Part shown: positions 51,890-61,128 of the stretch, piece after piece
Layout: each line of letters starts with the position of its first letter
Position numbering within the stretch: position 1 is the stretch's first letter
Origin: Pseudomonas citri
GTDB lineage: Bacteria; Pseudomonadota; Gammaproteobacteria; Pseudomonadales; Pseudomonadaceae
NCBI RefSeq assembly: GCF_025336485.1
Contig: NZ_JAODAB010000002.1
Coordinates: 186,001 to 250,000 of the forward strand
Direction: 5' to 3'
DNA length: 64,000 bases
Notes under the pieces: model-generated
Told to the model about the DNA's origin: nothing
Databases searched by the model: none
What the model saw: the letters and a program-made list of their open reading frames with translations, nothing else
Program-made: the position numbers and the translations under genes

Positions 51890-53869
51890 ATGACCCCCAT
51901 CCAGCACCACGCCCAACTCGACTGGGATGACCAGGGGCGCCCGCGCTCGCGGGTATTCGACGACGTGTACTTTTCCGACCAGTCGGGGCTGGAAGAAACC
52001 CGCTACGTGTTCCTGGAACAGAACGACCTGGCCGAACGTTTTGCGGCGCTGGCCGATGGCGAACGACTGGTGATCGGCGAAACCGGTTTCGGCACCGGCC
52101 TGAATTTTCTCTGCGCCTGGCAATTGTTCGAACAGTGCGCACCGGCCGGTGCCCGGCTGCATTTCGTCAGCGTCGAGAAATTCCCCCTGAGCCCGGAGGA
52201 TCTGCACCGCGCCCTGGCCTTATGGCCGTCACTCAAACAGCAAGCCGACCCATTGCTTGAACAGTACGTGGCGATCCATCAGGGCTTTCAGCGCCTGATG
52301 CTGGCCGATGGCCGAGTGACATTGACGCTGTTGATCGGCGATGTCCTGGAACAGTTGCCGCAACTGGACGCACAAATCGACGCCTGGTTCCTCGACGGTT
52401 TCGCGCCTGCGAAAAACCCGGACATGTGGACCGCCGAACTGTTCGCCGAACTGGCGCGACTGGCGGCACCCGGCGCGACCCTCAGCACCTTCACCAGCAC
52501 CGGTTGGGTCCGGCGACTGCTGAACGCGGCGGGTTTCAAGATGAAGCGCACGCCGGGCATCGGCCATAAATGGGAAATCCTGCGCGGTGTGTTTCTCGGC
52601 TGGCCGGAACAGACACCATTGCCCTCCCCGGCGAAACCCTGGTACGCCCGCCCCTTGCGGCCAACCGACGAGCGCCGGGCATTGGTGATCGGCGGCGGCC
52701 TGGCCGGTTGCGCCAGCGCCGCGAGTCTCGCCGCCCGAGGCTGGCAAGTGACGCTGCTGGAGCGTCACGCCGGGTTGGCCGAGGAAGCGTCCGGCAACCC
52801 CCAAGGCGTGTTGTACCTCAAGCTGTCGGCCCACGGTACGGCGTTATCACAGATGATCCTCAGTGGTTTCGGTCACACCCGACGCCTGCTCGGACATTTG
52901 CAGCGCGGCGTTGACTGGGACGCCTGCGGGGTCTTGCAACTGGCATTCACCAGCAAGGAAGCCGAACGCCAGGCGCAACTGGCCGAGGCGTTTCCGGCCG
53001 ATTTGCTGCACATTCTCGATCAGGCTGCGGCGCAGGCCCGCGCCGGTATCGGCCTGGCCTGTGGCGGTTTGTTCTACCCCGAGGGCGGCTGGGTGCATCC
53101 CCCGGCGCTGTGTCGCTGGCAAGCCTCAAGCCCGACGATTGACGTCCAGACCCACCATGAAGTGCTGACGTTGCGCCGCATGGAGAACCAATGGCAGGCG
53201 TGGGACGGCGAACGCTGCCTGGCCAGCGCGCCCGTGGCGATTCTCGCCAGCGCCGCCGAGATCAAGCGTTTCGACACTGCCGCCGACTTGCCGCTCAAGC
53301 GTATTCGGGGACAGATCACCCGCCTGCCCCAGACCCGCCGCAGCCAGAGCCTGGCGACAGTGGTCTGCGCAGAAGGCTACGTGGCCCCGCCACGGCTGGG
53401 CGAACACACCCTGGGCGCCAGCTTCGATTTCAACAGCGACGACTTGACCCCGACCGCCGCCGAGCACGCCGGCAACCTGCAGATGCTCGAAGAAATCTCC
53501 GAGGATCTGGTCGACCGTCTGGACGCCCGCACTCTGGATCCGCAACACCTCGAAGGCCGCGCGGCGTTCCGTTGCACCAGCCCGGATTACCTGCCGATCG
53601 TCGGGCCCTTGGCGGACCACCAAGCATTTACCGAGGCCTACGCGGCCCTCGGCAAGGACGCCCGCCAGGTCCCTGACGTCCCCTGCCCTTGGCTCGACGG
53701 CCTGTATATCAACAGCGGCCACGGTTCCCGAGGCCTGATCACCGCGCCCCTGTCGGGCGAACTGATCGCCGCGTGGCTGGAGAACGAACCCCTGCCGCTA
53801 CCCCGCAGCGTCGCCGAGGCCTGCCACCCGAATCGGTTTGCGTTGCGGGGGGTGATTCGCGGCAAGTGA
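51890..53869 (+). CDS. mnmC: tRNA mnm5s2U34 bifunctional enzyme
   Basis: A protein of 659 residues. The N-terminal MnmC2 methyltransferase (GETGFGTGLNFLCAW, DAWFLDGFAPAKNPDMW) and the C-terminal FAD oxidase MnmC1 (VIGGGLAGCASAASLAARG, YINSGHGSRGLITAPLSGEL) complete the wobble uridine side chain of certain tRNAs. The ATG at 51890 (MTPIQHHAQLDWDD) matches homologue starts; longer in-frame starts lie in the divergent promoter region. Confidence 0.95.
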   Translation: MTPIQHHAQLDWDDQGRPRSRVFDDVYFSDQSGLEETRYVFLEQNDLAERFAALADGERLVIGETGFGTGLNFLCAWQLFEQCAPAGARLHFVSVEKFPLSPEDLHRALALWPSLKQQADPLLEQYVAIHQGFQRLMLADGRVTLTLLIGDVLEQLPQLDAQIDAWFLDGFAPAKNPDMWTAELFAELARLAAPGATLSTFTSTGWVRRLLNAAGFKMKRTPGIGHKWEILRGVFLGWPEQTPLPSPAKPWYARPLRPTDERRALVIGGGLAGCASAASLAARGWQVTLLERHAGLAEEASGNPQGVLYLKLSAHGTALSQMILSGFGHTRRLLGHLQRGVDWDACGVLQLAFTSKEAERQAQLAEAFPADLLHILDQAAAQARAGIGLACGGLFYPEGGWVHPPALCRWQASSPTIDVQTHHEVLTLRRMENQWQAWDGERCLASAPVAILASAAEIKRFDTAADLPLKRIRGQITRLPQTRRSQSLATVVCAEGYVAPPRLGEHTLGASFDFNSDDLTPTAAEHAGNLQMLEEISEDLVDRLDARTLDPQHLEGRAAFRCTSPDYLPIVGPLADHQAFTEAYAALGKDARQVPDVPCPWLDGLYINSGHGSRGLITAPLSGELIAAWLENEPLPLPRSVAEACHPNRFALRGVIRGK

Positions 53870-54012
53870 TTGAGGAGTGGCTCAACGCCACCCTTCGGCT
53901 TATAACGCATCGATATAAAACTCATAGCCATCCCTCCGGTCACTTTCAGGGTACCCGCCATTCCGGCGTGGACTGCTTGACCCCTCCCCAACGGAAAAAC
54001 CGGTAAGGACCT

Positions 54013-55785
54013 ATGTGCGGATTAGCTGGAGAGTTACGTTTCGATCAACAACCTGCGGACCTTGCGGCCGTGGAACGCATCACCCATCACCTGGCGCCTC
54101 GCGGCCCTGACGCGTGGGGTTTTCATAGCCAGGGGCCGATTGCCCTGGGCCACAGGCGCCTGAAAATCATGGACCTGTCGGACGGCTCGGCCCAGCCGAT
54201 GGTCGACCTGCAACTGGGCCTGTCCCTGGCCTTCAACGGCGCGATCTACAACTACCCGGAACTGCGCACCGAGCTGGAAGGCCTGGGCTACAGCTTCCAT
54301 TCCGGTGGCGACACCGAAGTGCTGCTCAAGGGCTACCACGCCTGGGGCGAAGCGCTGTTACCCAAGCTCAACGGCATGTTCGCCTTCGCCCTCTGGGAAC
54401 GCGATGCCAAGCGGCTGTTCCTCGCCCGCGACCGCCTCGGCGTCAAGCCACTGTACCTGTCACGCACAGGCTCGCGCTTGCGCTTCGCCTCGACGTTGCC
54501 GGCCCTGCTCAAGGGCGGCGACATCAACCCGCTGCTCGACCCGGTGGCCCTCAACCATTACCTGAATTTCCATGCGGTGGTCCCGGCACCGCGAACCTTG
54601 TTAGCCGGCATCGAAAAACTGCCACCCGCCACCTGGATGAGGATCGACGCCGACGGCCACACCGAGCAAAAAACCTGGTGGACCCTGCCCTATGGCCCCC
54701 GTGCCGACGAACAGCACCTGAACCTGGAAGACTGGGTCGAGCGCGTGCTCGACAGCACTCGCGAAGCCGTCGCCATTCGCCAACGCGCCGCCGTGGACGT
54801 GGGCGTGCTGCTGTCCGGCGGCGTCGACTCGAGCCTGCTCGTGGGCCTGCTGCGCGACGTTGGCGTGGAAGACTTATCGACATTCTCCATCGGCTTCCAG
54901 GATGCCGGCGGCGAGCGCGGTGATGAGTTCCAGTACTCGGACCTGATCGCCAGGCACTACGGCACTCGCCACCACCAACTGCGCATCGACGAAAAAGAGA
55001 TCATTGAACAACTGCCCGCGGCGTTCCGCGCCATGAGCGAGCCGATGGTCAGCCACGACTGCATCGCCTTCTACCTGCTGTCGCGGGAAGTGGCCAAGCA
55101 TTGCAAAGTGGTGCAAAGCGGCCAGGGCGCCGACGAACTGTTCGCCGGTTACCACTGGTATCCGCAAGTGGATGGCGCCAGCGATCCGTATGCGGCCTAT
55201 CGCGCCGCGTTCTTCGACCGCAGCTACGAAGAATATGCCGCCACCGTGCAGCCCAAATGGCTGACGGCCAATGACGCGGCCGGTGATTTCGTCAAGGAAC
55301 ATTTCGCCCAACCCGGCGCGCAGGCCCCGGTGGACAAGGCCCTGCGCCTGGACAGCACGGTGATGCTGGTGGACGACCCGGTCAAGCGCGTCGACAACAT
55401 GACCATGGCCTGGGGCCTGGAGGCGCGCACGCCATTCCTCGATTACCGGTTGGTGGAACTCTCGGCCCGGATCCCGGCAACCTTCAAGCTGCCCGACGGC
55501 GGCAAGCAGGTGCTCAAGGAAGCGGCCCGACGGGTGATTCCCAGTGAAGTGATCGACCGCAAGAAAGGCTATTTCCCGGTGCCGGGCCTCAAGCATCTGG
55601 AAGGCGACACCCTCGCCTGGGTCCGCGAGCTGTTGCTGGATCCGAGCCAGGATCGCGGGCTGTTCAACCCGGCCATGCTCGATCGCCTGCTCACCGACCC
55701 CAACGGCCAACTCACTCCGCTGCGCGGCTCACGACTGTGGCAACTGGCGGCGCTGAACCTGTGGCTCAGCGAGCAAGGAATCTGA
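54013..55785 (+). CDS. N-acetylglutaminylglutamine amidotransferase (AsnB-like)
   Basis: A protein of 590 residues. Cys2 is the glutaminase nucleophile (MCGLAGELRF). The N-terminal Ntn domain has PRGPDAWG and FNGAIYNYPELR; the synthetase domain has the PP-loop LLSGGVDSSLLVGLL and SGQGADELFAGYHWY. It looks like asparagine synthetase, but the following GNAT/ATP-grasp and M42 genes mark it as the amidotransferase that makes the osmolyte NAGGN. It is 3 bases from the next gene. Confidence 0.92.
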   Translation: MCGLAGELRFDQQPADLAAVERITHHLAPRGPDAWGFHSQGPIALGHRRLKIMDLSDGSAQPMVDLQLGLSLAFNGAIYNYPELRTELEGLGYSFHSGGDTEVLLKGYHAWGEALLPKLNGMFAFALWERDAKRLFLARDRLGVKPLYLSRTGSRLRFASTLPALLKGGDINPLLDPVALNHYLNFHAVVPAPRTLLAGIEKLPPATWMRIDADGHTEQKTWWTLPYGPRADEQHLNLEDWVERVLDSTREAVAIRQRAAVDVGVLLSGGVDSSLLVGLLRDVGVEDLSTFSIGFQDAGGERGDEFQYSDLIARHYGTRHHQLRIDEKEIIEQLPAAFRAMSEPMVSHDCIAFYLLSREVAKHCKVVQSGQGADELFAGYHWYPQVDGASDPYAAYRAAFFDRSYEEYAATVQPKWLTANDAAGDFVKEHFAQPGAQAPVDKALRLDSTVMLVDDPVKRVDNMTMAWGLEARTPFLDYRLVELSARIPATFKLPDGGKQVLKEAARRVIPSEVIDRKKGYFPVPGLKHLEGDTLAWVRELLLDPSQDRGLFNPAMLDRLLTDPNGQLTPLRGSRLWQLAALNLWLSEQGI

Positions 55786-55788
55786 TCG

Positions 55789-57534
55789 ATGAAAGCCAAC
55801 CCTACAGTTCACAATCAGCGCCTGTTACGCGGCCAGGCCCCCTCTTATGAACGCTTGCAGGCGCGCCTGGCCGAAGACGGCAGCGCGCTGGGCGCTGACC
55901 CGATCGCCGTGCATTGCGGCTGGGGCCGGCTGCTGATCGGCCATACCTTCCCGGACCCGGCCAGCCTGGCCCGGGAGCTGCTCAACGAACAACCCGGCGA
56001 GCGCGACATTGCCTTGTACGTGGCCGCGCCCCAGCAAGTGCTCGGGCTGGAACCGGCGCAGTTGTTCCTCGATCCGTCCGACACCTTGCGCCTCTGGTTC
56101 AGCGACTATCGCCAGGCTACCCGGGTGTTTCGCGGCTTCCGGATTCGCCGGGCCCAGGGCGAAGCCGATTGGCGGGCCATGAACCAGCTCTACCAGGCCC
56201 GCGGCATGCTGCCCATCGATCACAAGCGACTGACTCCGCGCCACGAAGGCGGCCCGGTCTACTGGCTGGCCGAAGACGACGACACCGGCGCGGTGATCGG
56301 CAGCGTCATGGGCCTGAATCATCAGAAAGCCTTCAACGATCCGGAAAACGGCAGCAGCCTCTGGTGCCTGGCCGTGGACCCGCAATGCCCACGGCCAGGG
56401 GTTGGCGAGGTACTGGTGCGGCATCTCGTCGAGCACTTCATGAGCCGTGGCCTGAGCTACCTCGACCTGTCGGTACTGCACGACAATCGGCAGGCGAAGA
56501 ACCTCTACGCCAAGCTCGGTTTTCGCAACCTGTCGACTTTCACCATCAAGCGCAAGAACGGTATCAACCAACCGCTGTTCCTGGGGCCGGGCCCCGAGGC
56601 GCCCTTCAACCCCTATGCGCGGATCATCGTCGAAGAGGCCCACCGGCGCGGGATCGAAGTGCAGGTGGACGATGCCGAAGGCGGCTTGTTTACCCTGGTC
56701 CACGGCAGTCGCCGGATACGCTGCCGCGAGTCCCTGAGTGACTTGACCAGCGCCATCAGCATGACCTTGTGCCAGGACAAGAGCCTGACCCACAAGGTGC
56801 TGAAAAACACCGGCCTGAAACTGCCGGCCCAGCAATTGGCGGGCAATGCCGATGACAACCTGGCGTTTCTCGATGAGCACGAACGGGTGGTGGTCAAGCC
56901 GCTGGACGGTGAGCAGGGCCAAGGCGTGGCGGTGGATCTGCGTACCATCGAAGAGGTGCAGAACGCCATCGAGACAGCCCGGCAGTTCGACAGTCGGGTG
57001 CTGCTGGAAAGCTTCCACGAGGGGCTGGATTTGCGGGTCCTGGTAATCGGCTATGAGGTGGTGGCGGCAGCGATCCGCCGCCCGGCGGAAGTGATCGGCG
57101 ATGGCCAGCACCGCATCGGTGCCCTGATCGAAGCCCAGAGTCGCCGTCGACAGGCGGCCACCGGCGGCGAAAGCAAGATCCCGATGGACGCCGAGACCCA
57201 GCGCACGCTAAGCGCGGCGGGATACGATTTCGACAGTGTGCTGCCGGCGGGCGAGCACCTGTTCGTACGGCGTACGGCGAACCTGCATACCGGTGGCATC
57301 CTGGAAGACGTCACCGGCATCCTCCATCCGGCCCTGGCCGACGCCGCGGTACGCGCCGCGCGGGCGCTGGACATCCCCATGGTCGGCCTCGACCTGCTGG
57401 TGCCGGCGGCCGATCAGCCCGAATACGTGTTCATCGAAGCCAACGAACGCGCCGGCCTGGCCAACCATGACCCCCAACCCACCGCCGAACGCTTTGTGGA
57501 TTTGTTGTTTCCCCATAGCCAAGCGGTGGCCTGA
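55789..57534 (+). CDS. ngg: N-acetylglutaminylglutamine synthetase (GNAT + ATP-grasp)
   Basis: A protein of 581 residues. The first 270 hold a GNAT acetyltransferase domain (LWCLAVDPQCPRPGVGEVLVRHLVEHF, LSVLHDNRQAKNLYAKLGF). From about 300 an ATP-grasp domain of the cyanophycin-synthetase type follows (VVKPLDGEQGQGVAVDL, LLESFHEGLDLRVLVIG, FIEANERAGLANHD). It should acetylate one glutamine and join it to another, the first part of NAGGN synthesis under salt stress. It is tightly coupled to the amidotransferase. Confidence 0.92.
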   Translation: MKANPTVHNQRLLRGQAPSYERLQARLAEDGSALGADPIAVHCGWGRLLIGHTFPDPASLARELLNEQPGERDIALYVAAPQQVLGLEPAQLFLDPSDTLRLWFSDYRQATRVFRGFRIRRAQGEADWRAMNQLYQARGMLPIDHKRLTPRHEGGPVYWLAEDDDTGAVIGSVMGLNHQKAFNDPENGSSLWCLAVDPQCPRPGVGEVLVRHLVEHFMSRGLSYLDLSVLHDNRQAKNLYAKLGFRNLSTFTIKRKNGINQPLFLGPGPEAPFNPYARIIVEEAHRRGIEVQVDDAEGGLFTLVHGSRRIRCRESLSDLTSAISMTLCQDKSLTHKVLKNTGLKLPAQQLAGNADDNLAFLDEHERVVVKPLDGEQGQGVAVDLRTIEEVQNAIETARQFDSRVLLESFHEGLDLRVLVIGYEVVAAAIRRPAEVIGDGQHRIGALIEAQSRRRQAATGGESKIPMDAETQRTLSAAGYDFDSVLPAGEHLFVRRTANLHTGGILEDVTGILHPALADAAVRAARALDIPMVGLDLLVPAADQPEYVFIEANERAGLANHDPQPTAERFVDLLFPHSQAVA

Positions 57535-57542
57535 CCCTTCTT

Positions 57543-57567
57543 CTGTGGCGAGGGAGCAAGGTTTCCC
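57543..57567. repeat. Partial REP between ngg and the M42 peptidase
   Basis: CTGTGGCGAGGGAGCAAGG is half of the second REP type and lies in the 65-base gap inside the NAGGN operon. Confidence 0.6.
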
Positions 57568-57599
57568 TACTTCAACGTTATGTTCCGCGAGGAGTTTCC

Positions 57600-58790
57600 A
57601 TGATCAACAAAATTCCCGAACCGGACCTCGAATACCTGCGAAAAGTCCTGCTGGAAATGCTCGCCATTCCCAGTCCGACCGGTTTCACCGACACCATCGT
57701 GCGCTATGTCGCCGAGCGACTGGAAGAACTCGGCGTGCCTTATGAAATGACCCGGCGCGGGACGCTCCGGGCCACGCTCAAGGGTCGCAAGAACAGCCCC
57801 GACCGTGCCGTATCGGCGCACCTGGACACCATCGGCGCCGCCGTACGGGCGATCAAGGACAACGGTCGCCTGACCCTGGCGCCAGTGGGCTGCTGGTCCA
57901 GCCGATTTGCCGAAGGCAGCCGGGTCAGCCTGTTCACCGACACCGGCGTGATCCGCGGCAGCGTGTTGCCCTTGATGGCGTCCGGGCACGCGTTCAACAC
58001 TGCCGTGGATGAAATGCCCATCAGTTGGGACCACATCGAGCTACGCCTGGACGCCTATTGCGCCACCCGCGCCGATTGCGAAACCCTGGGCGTTGGCATC
58101 GGCGACTACGTAGCCTTCGATCCCTTGCCGGAGTTCACCGAGAGCGGCCACATCAGCGCCCGGCACCTGGACGACAAGGCCGGGGCCGCCGCGTTGCTGG
58201 CGGCGCTCAAGGCGATCGTCGACAGCGGTGCGCAACTGCAGATCGATTGCCACCCGCTGTTCACCATCACCGAGGAAATCGGCAGCGGCGCCGCCGCCGC
58301 GCTACCTTGGGATGTCAGCGAATTCGTCGGCATCGATATAGCCCCGGTCGCGCCGGGCCAGCATTCGAGTGAACACGCCGTCAGCGTGGCGATGCAGGAC
58401 TCCGGAGGCCCCTACGATTACCATCTATCGCGCCACCTGTTGGCGCTAGCCAAGGAAAACGAACTGCCGGCACGCCGCGACCTGTTCCGCTACTACTTCA
58501 GCGACGCCCACTCCGCCATTACCGCCGGCCATGACATCCGCACCGCCCTGCTCGCCTTCGGTTGCGATGCTACCCACGGCTACGAACGCACCCACATCGA
58601 CAGCCTCGCCGCCCTCAGTCGCCTGCTCGGTGCCTATATTCTCAGCCCGGCGGTGTTCGCCAGCGACGCACAACCGGCGCAAGGCTCGCTGGACCGCTTC
58701 AGTCATCAGATAGAACACGATGCCCAGATGGAAAGCGACACGCGGGTGCCTTCGGTGGACAGCCTGGTGGGGCAGCGTGCCGATAACTGA
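57600..58790 (+). CDS. M42-family peptidase of the NAGGN osmoprotectant system
   Basis: A protein of 396 residues of the di-zinc aminopeptidase family. Ligand motifs are SAHLDTIGAAVRAIK, RHLDDKAGAAALLAALKA, FTITEEIGSGAAAAL with the catalytic Glu, GIDIAPVAPG and, toward the end, GCDATHGYERTHIDSL. It follows ngg with an AGGAG site. It accompanies the NAGGN synthesis genes in many bacteria; turnover of the dipeptide after stress is a plausible but unproven role. Confidence 0.9.
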   Translation: MINKIPEPDLEYLRKVLLEMLAIPSPTGFTDTIVRYVAERLEELGVPYEMTRRGTLRATLKGRKNSPDRAVSAHLDTIGAAVRAIKDNGRLTLAPVGCWSSRFAEGSRVSLFTDTGVIRGSVLPLMASGHAFNTAVDEMPISWDHIELRLDAYCATRADCETLGVGIGDYVAFDPLPEFTESGHISARHLDDKAGAAALLAALKAIVDSGAQLQIDCHPLFTITEEIGSGAAAALPWDVSEFVGIDIAPVAPGQHSSEHAVSVAMQDSGGPYDYHLSRHLLALAKENELPARRDLFRYYFSDAHSAITAGHDIRTALLAFGCDATHGYERTHIDSLAALSRLLGAYILSPAVFASDAQPAQGSLDRFSHQIEHDAQMESDTRVPSVDSLVGQRADN

Positions 58791-58902
58791 TCCAGCATTT
58801 TCACTGTCTGTTCCGGAGGGCGTTCCGACGATGGGGTCGCAAGGCTAGCCGCAAAACCCCATTGGCCGTAGCATCGCCACATTGTCTAGCCGAGGCCCTT
58901 CC

Positions 58903-59130
58903 ATGCTCATCCCCCACGACCAACTCGAAGTCGACACGCTCACCCGCCTGATCGAGGATTTCGTGACCCGCGACGGCACCGACAACGGCGACGAAACACC
59001 CCTGGAAACCCAGGTATTACGGGTCAGACAGGCGTTGACCAAAGGCCAGGCGATGATTGTCTTCGACCCGGAAAGCGAACAGTGCCAGTTGATGCTCAAG
59101 CACGACGTGCCCAAGCATCTATTCGACTGA
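58903..59130 (+). CDS. YheU-family small protein
   Basis: A protein of 75 residues starting [13 protein letters not shown], with CGAGG upstream. [17 protein letters not shown] and [18 protein letters not shown] are typical of the YheU family. Function unknown. Its last 12 bases overlap the end of the convergent rsmI-like gene. Confidence 0.85.
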   Translation: MLIPHDQLEVDTLTRLIEDFVTRDGTDNGDETPLETQVLRVRQALTKGQAMIVFDPESEQCQLMLKHDVPKHLFD

Positions 59131-59319
59131 GCAGGCTTTGCGCTCGGCCCGGGCCTTTTTCCGCTGGATCTTTTCGTAGATTTCAGAACGATGGACATCC
59201 ACGTGCCGTGGCGCTTCCACGCCAAAGCGCACGGTGCTGCCACTGACCGACAGCACACGGACGGAAATATCGTCACCGATGGAGATCAATTCACCTACAG
59301 CACGGCTGAGTACGAGCAT
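59119..59319 (-). CDS. rsmI: CsrA/Rsm-family RNA-binding regulator, RsmI-like
   Basis: A protein of 66 residues with the CsrA fold: [40 protein letters not shown]. Leu4 and the Arg in VHRSEIY, the key RNA contacts in CsrA, are kept. The sequence differs from RsmA and RsmE (MLILTR start) and fits the third pseudomonad paralogue, RsmI. Its 15-residue basic tail ends the protein. The start at 59319 is fixed by the family; longer frames are not supported. It presumably binds GGA motifs in mRNA leaders. Confidence 0.88.
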   Translation of the reverse strand: MLVLSRAVGELISIGDDISVRVLSVSGSTVRFGVEAPRHVDVHRSEIYEKIQRKKARAERKACSVE

Positions 59320-59470
59320 GGTTCTTGTCCTTAAGAATGTCTGGACCTTGACCATGCCCGGCCTGCTTCGTGTTCTCAAGACGCCGAAGAGAAATCAGTA
59401 ACCCCCTACAAGCAAAGCTCCGCCGCCTGAAGGAAACTTCCCGCAAAAACCTGCTCGAACCCTGTTTATT

Positions 59471-59803
59471 TCACGCTGCGGAGAATCGTGGCCCGAACAG
59501 AATCACACTCGCACCTAACACACAGAGCGCCACGCCAATCCAGTCGGAACCCAATGGCCGCGCGCGCTCCACCACGGCCAGCCAGGCAATCGAGGCGATG
59601 ATATAGATCCCGCCATAGGCGGCGTAGGCACGACCGGCATAGGTTGCTTCGACCCGGGTCAGCAGCACGGCAAACAGTGTCAGGCTGAGCAGCGCCGGCA
59701 CCAGCCACCAAGCGCTCTTGCCCTGGCGCAGCCACAGCCAGAAGGCGTAGCAGCCGGCAATTTCAAACAGCGCGGCAAGGAAGAACCACAGATAATTAAG
59801 CAT
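59471..59803 (-). CDS. YnfA/UPF0060-family small membrane protein
   Basis: A protein of 110 residues with four membrane helices. Marks are [30 protein letters not shown] and [14 protein letters not shown]. It resembles SMR exporters in size and topology, and members have been linked to export of cationic compounds, but no substrate is known. Start 59803 (MLNYLWFFL) is chosen over an ATG 12 bases upstream. Confidence 0.88.
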   Translation of the reverse strand: MLNYLWFFLAALFEIAGCYAFWLWLRQGKSAWWLVPALLSLTLFAVLLTRVEATYAGRAYAAYGGIYIIASIAWLAVVERARPLGSDWIGVALCVLGASVILFGPRFSAA

Positions 59804-59873
59804 GCGGATGTCCATCAGGAGGGCCAAGGGCGCCATCCTGAGGACACCGGGCATCGCGGTCAACTCATCAAGG

Positions 59874-60689
59874 TCAATTCGGATTCTGGCGAGCCTTGGC
59901 GCGCATCTTGTCGGCCATGGTGGCCATCTCGTCGTACAGCAATTGTGGATTCTTCTGCTTCATGGCCCAGGCCACCCGCCCCTGCTCGTGGGGCAGGATC
60001 ATGAATTGGCCCTGGGCGACCTGCTGGTAAATGTAATCGGCAATGTCGGCCGCGGTAATCGGCGAGCTTTCGAGCAATTTGCCAACCTGGGCTTTCATGG
60101 CCGGGGTCGGGCCACGGAAAGAGTCCAGCAGGTTGGTCTGGAAAAAGGACGGGCAGACCACGTGCACGCCGATTTCCTGATGCGCCAGTTCAGCCAGGAG
60201 GCTCTCCGACAGGGCCACCACGCCGGCCTTGGCCACGTTGTAGTTGCTCATGGCCGGGCCCTGCATCAGCGCCGCCATGGAGGCGATGTTGATGATCTTG
60301 CCGCGGCTTTTTTCCAGCAAGGGCAGGAACGCCTTGCAACCCTTGACCACGCCCATCAGGTTGATCGCTATCTGCCAGTCCCAATCTTCCAGGGACAGCT
60401 CGCTGAAAAACCCGCCTGAGGCCACCCCGGCGTTGTTGACGATGATGTCGATGCCGCCCAGTTTCTCTTCGCACGCCTGGGCGAGTGCGGTCAGTTGGCT
60501 GTAGTCGCGCACATCACAACGCTGGATGAAGCCGTCGCCACCGGCGGCGCGCACCATTTTGAGGGTTTCCACCAGACCGGGCTCGCTGACATCCGACAAC
60601 GCCAGCCGCCAGCCTTCGCGGGCCCAGCGCAGCGCGATTTCGCGACCCAGGCCGGAGCCGGCACCAGTGATCATCATGCGATTTTGCAT
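59874..60689 (-). CDS. SDR family oxidoreductase
   Basis: A protein of 271 residues with the classical SDR pattern: [52 protein letters not shown] (Ser, Tyr, Lys) and [13 protein letters not shown]. The C-terminal helix ([17 protein letters not shown]) is longer than in the YciK protein. The substrate is unknown. Confidence 0.9.
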   Translation of the reverse strand: MQNRMMITGAGSGLGREIALRWAREGWRLALSDVSEPGLVETLKMVRAAGGDGFIQRCDVRDYSQLTALAQACEEKLGGIDIIVNNAGVASGGFFSELSLEDWDWQIAINLMGVVKGCKAFLPLLEKSRGKIINIASMAALMQGPAMSNYNVAKAGVVALSESLLAELAHQEIGVHVVCPSFFQTNLLDSFRGPTPAMKAQVGKLLESSPITAADIADYIYQQVAQGQFMILPHEQGRVAWAMKQKNPQLLYDEMATMADKMRAKARQNPN

Positions 60690-60919
60690 AGCAGACAGCC
60701 TTGTTCGGGAGAGATGGGCCGAGTGTAGCGAAGGACTTTCCCGGACCCATGCTCCATCAGAGTGCTGAATGGCGAGGGCAAACCGTAATGGGGATATTAA
60801 AAAACACTGAATTTTTTACAGGACGTTACGGTCGACTGATTAAGCCGCCCGGATTTAACGCATGCGCGCTGACCGTTAAACGTTGTATCCCCAAAACTGA
60901 CCAATTAAGGAAATCAACG

Positions 60920-61072
60920 ATGGGCACAATACTTATCATTATCCTGATCCTCCTGCTGATCGGTGGCCTGCCGGTCTTTCCGCACTCCAGAAGTTGGGGC
61001 TACGGCCCGTCCGGTATCATTGGCGTAGTCCTGGTGGTGCTGTTGATCCTGCTATTACTGGGCAAGATATAA
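60920..61072 (+). CDS. DUF3309 hydrophobic peptide
   Basis: A protein of 50 residues (MGTILIIILILLLIGGLP, then PHSRSWGYGPSGIIG and a second hydrophobic stretch). Two membrane helices are joined by a short polar loop. AAGGAAA lies upstream of the ATG. Members of this family are common in proteobacteria and of unknown role. A terminator follows directly. The 230-base gap before it should hold divergent promoters for it and the SDR gene. Confidence 0.85.
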   Translation: MGTILIIILILLLIGGLPVFPHSRSWGYGPSGIIGVVLVVLLILLLLGKI

Positions 61073-61081
61073 ACCACGGCG

Positions 61082-61113
61082 AAAAAAAAAGAGGCCTTCG
61101 CAGGCCTCTTTTT
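61082..61113. terminator. Bidirectional terminator
   Basis: AGAGGCCT/AGGCCTCT with loop TCGC is flanked by an A-run on one side and TTTTT on the other. It closes both the DUF3309 gene and the convergent sulfatase-like gene. Confidence 0.93.
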
Positions 61114-61128
61114 CATGCTCGCCGGTAA

